A stretch of DNA of 9,933 nt from Planctomycetota bacterium (GTDB lineage: Bacteria > Planctomycetota > UBA1135 > GCA-002686595), in the NCBI GenBank assembly GCA_022447405.1, contig JAKVCE010000051.1, positions 1 to 9,933 on the forward strand. The letters run 5' to 3'. Of this stretch, positions 5,978 through 9,933 are shown piece by piece (the stretch's first letter is position 1; each line of letters begins with the position of its first letter). The notes under the pieces are model-generated. The model did no database searches, was not told the DNA's origin, and saw nothing but the letters and a program-made list of their open reading frames with translations. A program made the translations under genes and the position numbers.

Positions 5978-5985
5978 GCGCTCAG
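5974..5985. terminator. Palindrome containing both convergent stop codons
   Basis: CTGAGCGCTCAG is a perfect 12-bp palindrome holding the TGA of the acyltransferase gene (5975–5977) and, on the other strand, the TGA of the metallophosphatase gene (5984–5982). Flanking CGCG repeats can lengthen the hairpin with one bulged base (T5973). It is symmetric, so it could act in both directions, but no T-run follows on either strand. Confidence 0.35.
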
Positions 5986-7757
5986 CGCGCCGAGCGCGGG
6001 ATGAGCTCGAGCTCGTCCATGAGCACCGCGGCCTCAAGCCCCGGCGCCTCCTCAAGTGCCGGCCCAATGAGGCAGGGCCTCAGGCTGAAGTCGCTGCTCT
6101 TGAGTGTGCTGTTGTGCCCTTCGACAGCTAGGACCGCAGGTCCAGCGCCGAAGCGCTCGGCGAGCTCCGCTCCGGTGCCGAGGGGGAAGAGCTCCCAGCC
6201 CTTGGCCTCGTGGGAGTCCACGTCCTCAGCGCTCGGCCCGCTGCCCGAGTTGACGGAGGAGCGGGTCATCTCGACCCCGTTGATGTAGGCGATGAAGGCG
6301 TCGTCATACTGCACCGCGAGTTGCACCTCTTTGAGCTCAGAGAGCGCTGCCAGGTCAAAGGATGTGCGGAGGTAGAGCCTCTGGTAGCTCCCCTGCATAC
6401 CCTCCAGCACGGTCGCGTCATCGTCGTCGCCGTAGCCTAATCCTGAGACGCCGCTCTCCCATGAGGAGTCATCGAAGCCGACGCTGCGCCATGCCTCGCC
6501 CTCGGGGTCAGCACCTCGGAGGTATCGCCAGGTCGCTCCGTCTGCGACGACCTGGACGTGGGCGGCAGGTGAGAACTCGCTCTCGGTCGGTTCGGGGAGC
6601 CCAATGATCTTGGACTTGAGAGAGCCCTCGGTGAACTCGAGCATCACGATGTGGTGGGACTTCCCGACCATGCCAGGCTCCTGGAGGAACCAGCGATCGG
6701 TCGCTGGGTCGCGCTGCGGGACGCCGAGGCCGCCCTCTCCGATATAGACCACGCCCGTGGGGTCGTGCTTCTCCTCACGGATCGGTACGGTCCGCTTTAC
6801 GGCGTGCCCGTCAGACTCGAGGGCGAGGTCTAGGTCGTACTCTTCGAAGAGCGGCACCCAGTGGGGCTTCATGGCGGCGGGGTCCTTGACCGCTGGATAG
6901 ATGGCCCGGTGGTACTGGGTCATGAGCCAGCGCCGCGCGGGTCGCAGCCTCTTGAGCTCGGCCTCCAGGAAGGCGGCTTGGTCACCAGCGGCGCTGATCT
7001 CCGAGTTGAGGGTGATGAGGGAGACCTCAGGGGAGATGTCCGTCGAGTAGTAGTTCAGGCCAGCGCCGCCGGGGTCGTCAAAGACCTCGTCGAAGATCGG
7101 TCCGGGCTCGTGGTTGCCGCGGGTGGCGATCACGGGGAGGACGCGCCCTGTGGGGGAGGTGGTGAGCTCGTGGTGACTGAGCCAGGGGCGCCAGTGCGCC
7201 CAGAGCTCGCCCCAGAGGATGTAGTCCCCGCCGTGCGCGAAGGTGATGAGCTCTGGCTCCTCATCGATGAGGAGGCCGATGTAGGCGTTGATCTGCTGGC
7301 GCGCGGCGTGGCCGGAGCGGGAGTCGCCGCCGTGGATCATCTTGAAGGGGCGATCGTCGGCGGGCGCGGTGATGAAGTGCATCTCCGGCGAGCGCACGCC
7401 GTCGCTCTCGAGCTGGAACCAGTAGGTCGTCGAGGGCTCGAGTCCGTCGATGCGGGCGTGGTGGTACGAGGCGCCACGGAGGACGCCGACCTCATCCTTT
7501 TGCAGGGTGTAGGCGCCGCTCCGCTGCGCGGCTTGCGCCTTGGCATAGGGAGCGTCTGTCCCGGCTCTGGAGACCGTGTCGTAGTGGACGAGGTGCTTGG
7601 AGCCTGCCTCACGCGTGCTCCATGAGACGGTGATCTTGTGCTGCGGGTCGTCCTTCCAGCTGAGCCTCCACTGTGCGGGTGTCGTCCCCTCGAGTGGGGT
7701 CCAGGGGTCTGCTTGGGGGGTGGCGCAGGCGAGGAGGAGGAGAGCTGTGGTGATCAT
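5982..7757 (-). CDS. Lipoprotein metallophosphatase with Fn3-like domain and C-terminal beta-sandwich
   Basis: Predicted exported calcineurin-like phosphoesterase of 591 residues, resembling purple acid phosphatases. The N-terminus MITTALLLLAC has a lipobox-like LLAC with Cys11, though the signal is short and has no basic residue. Residues about 27–132 form a fibronectin-III-like domain (ITVSWSTRE, YWFQLESDG). The catalytic domain follows: GGDSR (143–147, Asp145), GGDY (176–179, Asp178), GNHE (214–217), YHRAIYP (282–288, His283) and ESDGHAVKRTVPI (314–326). The last motif normally supplies GHxH-type ligands; here the first His appears to be Asp316, with His318 kept. Residues about 420–560 look like a beta-sandwich common in planctomycete surface proteins (FDDSSWESGVSGLGYGDDDD, AYINGVEM). 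Its ATG overlaps the stop of the preceding membrane-protein gene (ATGA). Substrate is unknown. Confidence 0.86.
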   Translation of the reverse strand: MITTALLLLACATPQADPWTPLEGTTPAQWRLSWKDDPQHKITVSWSTREAGSKHLVHYDTVSRAGTDAPYAKAQAAQRSGAYTLQKDEVGVLRGASYHHARIDGLEPSTTYWFQLESDGVRSPEMHFITAPADDRPFKMIHGGDSRSGHAARQQINAYIGLLIDEEPELITFAHGGDYILWGELWAHWRPWLSHHELTTSPTGRVLPVIATRGNHEPGPIFDEVFDDPGGAGLNYYSTDISPEVSLITLNSEISAAGDQAAFLEAELKRLRPARRWLMTQYHRAIYPAVKDPAAMKPHWVPLFEEYDLDLALESDGHAVKRTVPIREEKHDPTGVVYIGEGGLGVPQRDPATDRWFLQEPGMVGKSHHIVMLEFTEGSLKSKIIGLPEPTESEFSPAAHVQVVADGATWRYLRGADPEGEAWRSVGFDDSSWESGVSGLGYGDDDDATVLEGMQGSYQRLYLRTSFDLAALSELKEVQLAVQYDDAFIAYINGVEMTRSSVNSGSGPSAEDVDSHEAKGWELFPLGTGAELAERFGAGPAVLAVEGHNSTLKSSDFSLRPCLIGPALEEAPGLEAAVLMDELELIPRSAR

Positions 7758-8548
7758 GGTTTAGCGTTCTTGATGGGGGGTCGGACAAGGTGCCACCAGC
7801 CGAGGAAGAGCGCTAGGGGCACGCCGCCGTTTGCGCTGCGGATCAGGGTTTGATGCCAGGAGCCAGGGCCCATCGCGGTCATCCTCGAAAGCGCTGTGCA
7901 GAGGCCCCAGACGGCCATCCAGCCCGCGACCCATCGCCAGCGGCGAGAGAGGAGCAGCGCAGCGAGGAGGAGCTCCTGCACTCCGATAGCCGTGAGGAGC
8001 TTCTCCGCGAGGACCTGCGAGATGCTCCAGTCCAGCCAGCGCTTCGCGCTCCCGATGATGAGATCGACGAAGCGGCCGTAGTGTTCCAGGGCCTCGATGC
8101 CGTGTGCGACGAAGGTCGCGGCTGCGCCGAGGAGCAAGACCCAGAGCGCGGCCTTCGCCCGCGCTGAGCCGCCGCTCAGCCCCTCTGCGCCGGGTCCTGT
8201 GAGCAGCGCGAGGGCGAGCGGTGCGGCGAAGCGGACGCCGTGGGCGGTCGGAGCGAGCCAGTCCACCGTCGCGCCGGGGTTGGTGAAGACGGCTGCCGCG
8301 ATGGCGGCCATCCAAGCGGCGTTGAAGAGGAGTAGGGAGCGGATCGGTCGCAGGAGCGCGGAGGCCGCGACCGCGAGGAGCAGGCCTGCGGCCACCTGGT
8401 CCGTGAGCCGAGCGACCGACTCCGGGACCTCAGCCACCATGAAGAGCCAGCCGTTGACCTCGCTCCCTGCGAAGAGGGCGTTGCGCGCGGCGGCGAGGCA
8501 CTGCCCCGCGACCGTGATGCGCAGGCACCAGAGGAGTGAGCTCGGCAA
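7754..8548 (-). CDS. Multi-spanning membrane protein of unknown function
   Basis: A 264-residue hydrophobic protein I do not recognise. It shows roughly six to seven membrane segments, for example around residues 50–66, 72–88, 106–118, 133–150, 190–200 and 206–220. Conserved-looking loop features include FVAHGIEALEHYGRFVDLIIGS and MTAMGPGSWHQTLIRSANGG, with several His/Glu/Asp residues. A DoxX-like or small oxidase-type fold is possible but not supported by a named motif. The start is TTG at 8548: GGAG six bases upstream, overlapping the previous gene's stop, supports it. It lies ten bases after the ThuA–DUF1080 gene and overlaps the metallophosphatase start by ATGA, so it is the middle gene of a tight operon and probably works with those surface enzymes. 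Confidence 0.72.
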   Translation of the reverse strand: MPSSLLWCLRITVAGQCLAAARNALFAGSEVNGWLFMVAEVPESVARLTDQVAAGLLLAVAASALLRPIRSLLLFNAAWMAAIAAAVFTNPGATVDWLAPTAHGVRFAAPLALALLTGPGAEGLSGGSARAKAALWVLLLGAAATFVAHGIEALEHYGRFVDLIIGSAKRWLDWSISQVLAEKLLTAIGVQELLLAALLLSRRWRWVAGWMAVWGLCTALSRMTAMGPGSWHQTLIRSANGGVPLALFLGWWHLVRPPIKNAKP

Positions 8549-8558
8549 GGCGCGCTCC

Positions 8559-9933
8559 TCAGTCCTCGTAACGGCGCAGCTTGATCGACCGGAACCACAC
8601 CTCGTCGCCGTGGTCCTGGAGCAAGATCCTCCCGCTCCTCTGGACCCCGAAGACGGGCGAGTTGCGGAACTTGCTCTTTGAGCGTGCGGCGCTCCACTCC
8701 TCGGACCTCATGTCGGCTCTCAGCACGAGCTCCCCGTTCAGGTAGTACTCCAAGACGCCGCCTCGGCTGTGGATGCGGGACTTGTTGAAGGTCCCGATCA
8801 TCGCGAGCTTCTTGCCGGCCTTGGGCGCCAAGACGTCATACAGGGAGGCTGCCGTGGTCTTGGGGAGGAGCCCGTTCGTGTGCCTGGCGTCATCGAGGAT
8901 CTGGTACTCGGGCCCGATCTGACCGTGCTCCTCGTTGATCCAGATCTTCACGCCGCTGTTCGCTCCCGCTGCGACCTTCCACTCGAAGCTGAGGTCGAAC
9001 TCGCTGTACTCCCCCGTGGTGACGATACTGCCGCCTCCCTTGGTGTGCCTGAGGCAGCCGCCCACGACCTCCCAGCCCTCCTCGGGGAAGGCCTCCTTCT
9101 TGAAGCCGCGCCAGCCCTCGGCGGTCTCGCCGTCAAAGAGCAGCTGCCAGCCCTTCGCCTTCTCTTCCGGCGTCAGGGTGTTGGGCTCACGGTCGCCGTC
9201 TGTGACCGCGCCTGTAGCAGCCCACTCCGTCCCGCGCAGCACGACGTTTTGGAACTGAGGGTCGAAGTGGGAGGCGTGGGTCTCTTCCCTCCCGCGCCAG
9301 ACATGCCCGAGCGGGGTGTGGAACACGCGCCCCTCGCCGAACTTGGAGACGATGATCATGGGCTCGTGCTCGCCTGTCCCGCCGGTGTCTTTGGCGGCGA
9401 GGGCGGTGGCGAGGACCCGATGCGGGGACTCGTGCATGTGAACGAGGCGGTGATAGAGCTCGTCCGGGTGCTTCAGGAGGGTCGGGAGGGTCTCAGTGAT
9501 CGGGTGAGCGCGGTCGTTGATCCCCACCTCAAACTCGTGGAAGCGGCCGTGCCCGGTGCCGTCGCGCCAGAGGAGGCAGACCAGCTCTTCGTACTCGACC
9601 CATCCACGGAAGGCGTTATTGGAGGCGTGGATCACGGAGACCCCCGCTCCTCCCCGGACGGCCTTGAGGAAGTTGCTCTCAGCAGGCTCTCCCCAGCGTG
9701 CGCCGTTGTAGTCGAGGACGAAGACGTCGTACTTGGCGATGGCCTCGGCGTCTTCGAGGGTCACATCCGGCTCCAGGGTCACATCGACCTCGAACCTGCC
9801 TGAGCGCTCGAGCATCTCTTTGAGGGAGACATGGCTCCACTCCCAGTCGTGGTTGTTCTCCCCGGTCACCAAGAGCGCTTGGACCTTGGCCGGCTCGTCT
9901 TGTCGCGTCGCGGCCGGGGAGAGCGTCAGGCAG
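8559..9933 (-). CDS. ThuA–DUF1080 (3-keto-disaccharide hydrolase-type) fusion, 5' partial
   Basis: Exported two-domain sugar-related protein, open to the right edge. The earliest visible residues CLTLSPAATRQDEPAKVQALLVTG look like the end of a signal peptide and the first ThuA strand, so the real start lies outside; internal TTG/GTG codons near 9872 are not starts. The ThuA-like part (about 9880–9230) has VTGENNHDWEWS, FVLDYNGARWGEP, GGAGVSVIHASNNAF, DRAHPIT and a late GRVFHTPLGHVW, features of the glutamine-amidotransferase-like ThuA fold. The DUF1080 part (about 9175–8570) has WQLLFDGETAEGWRGF, GWEVVGGCLRH, EFDLSFEWKVAAGANSGVKI, GPEYQILDDARH, VLEYYLNGELV and GRILLQDHGDEVWFRSIKLR, a concanavalin-like fold whose members act on 3-keto-glycosides. 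Such fusions are common in Planctomycetota and Bacteroidota. It heads the visible operon with the membrane protein and metallophosphatase. Confidence 0.9.
   Translation of the reverse strand, partial: CLTLSPAATRQDEPAKVQALLVTGENNHDWEWSHVSLKEMLERSGRFEVDVTLEPDVTLEDAEAIAKYDVFVLDYNGARWGEPAESNFLKAVRGGAGVSVIHASNNAFRGWVEYEELVCLLWRDGTGHGRFHEFEVGINDRAHPITETLPTLLKHPDELYHRLVHMHESPHRVLATALAAKDTGGTGEHEPMIIVSKFGEGRVFHTPLGHVWRGREETHASHFDPQFQNVVLRGTEWAATGAVTDGDREPNTLTPEEKAKGWQLLFDGETAEGWRGFKKEAFPEEGWEVVGGCLRHTKGGGSIVTTGEYSEFDLSFEWKVAAGANSGVKIWINEEHGQIGPEYQILDDARHTNGLLPKTTAASLYDVLAPKAGKKLAMIGTFNKSRIHSRGGVLEYYLNGELVLRADMRSEEWSAARSKSKFRNSPVFGVQRSGRILLQDHGDEVWFRSIKLRRYED

Noticed and set aside
6861..7625. Long plus-strand open frame opposite the metallophosphatase
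   Set aside because: It arises from GC-rich codon structure of the minus-strand gene; the product is a Val/Gly/Glu-rich sequence without domains.
8769..9803. 344-codon plus-strand open frame opposite the ThuA–DUF1080 gene
   Set aside because: The minus strand encodes clear ThuA and DUF1080 motifs over the whole stretch; the plus frame is a shadow.
8559..9872. Start of the ThuA–DUF1080 gene at TTG 9872
   Set aside because: The frame stays open to the window edge with a signal-peptide-like end and the first ThuA strand upstream of this codon.
1..9933. Mobile elements, CRISPR arrays or rRNA genes
   Set aside because: No transposase or integrase motifs, terminal repeats, regularly spaced repeats or rRNA-like sequence were seen.

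Overview
The window is GC-rich and gene-dense, with compact operons and Gram-negative envelope proteins (an outer-membrane porin, a lipoprotein, exported redox proteins). A ThuA–DUF1080 fusion, a fibronectin-type-III metallophosphatase, a HGSNAT-like membrane acyltransferase and an in-frame-UGA peroxiredoxin together suggest a marine bacterium of the Planctomycetota/PVC type. This placement is inferred from gene content only.

Layout. (a) 1–1326, minus strand: a TrhA/hemolysin III-type membrane protein, then a PrxQ/Bcp-type peroxiredoxin whose peroxidatic Cys codon is UGA. A well-placed bacterial SECIS-like hairpin follows the UGA, so this reads as a selenoprotein and not a broken gene. A possible start of another minus-strand gene lies at the left edge. 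(b) 1327–1556: a divergent intergenic region with two inverted repeats of the TGAGA-N5-TCTCA type, one with perfect 10-bp arms, resembling Fur-family operators. (c) 1557–4806, plus strand: a four-gene set of ApbE flavin transferase, outer-membrane porin, exported FMN-binding-domain protein and four-helix DUF4405/cytochrome-b-like membrane protein. It reads as a complete extracytosolic flavin electron-transfer module with its own pore, possibly iron-controlled. (d) 4868–5977, plus strand: a DUF5009/HGSNAT-like membrane acyltransferase. (e) 5982–9933, minus strand: an operon of ThuA–DUF1080 (5' end outside the window), a multi-spanning membrane protein of unknown role, and a lipoprotein metallophosphatase. 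The last two overlap by an ATGA. The convergent genes of (d) and (e) have their stop codons inside one 12-bp palindrome.

How the parts may work together. In (c), ApbE would attach FMN to the FMN-binding protein. The membrane protein would carry electrons from the quinone pool or cytoplasmic side to that flavin, and the porin would admit the final acceptor or a ferric substrate. In (d) and (e), the genes look like surface carbohydrate or phosphoester processing. The most notable single item is the selenocysteine peroxiredoxin. The most notable system is the putatively Fur-controlled flavin/porin module.
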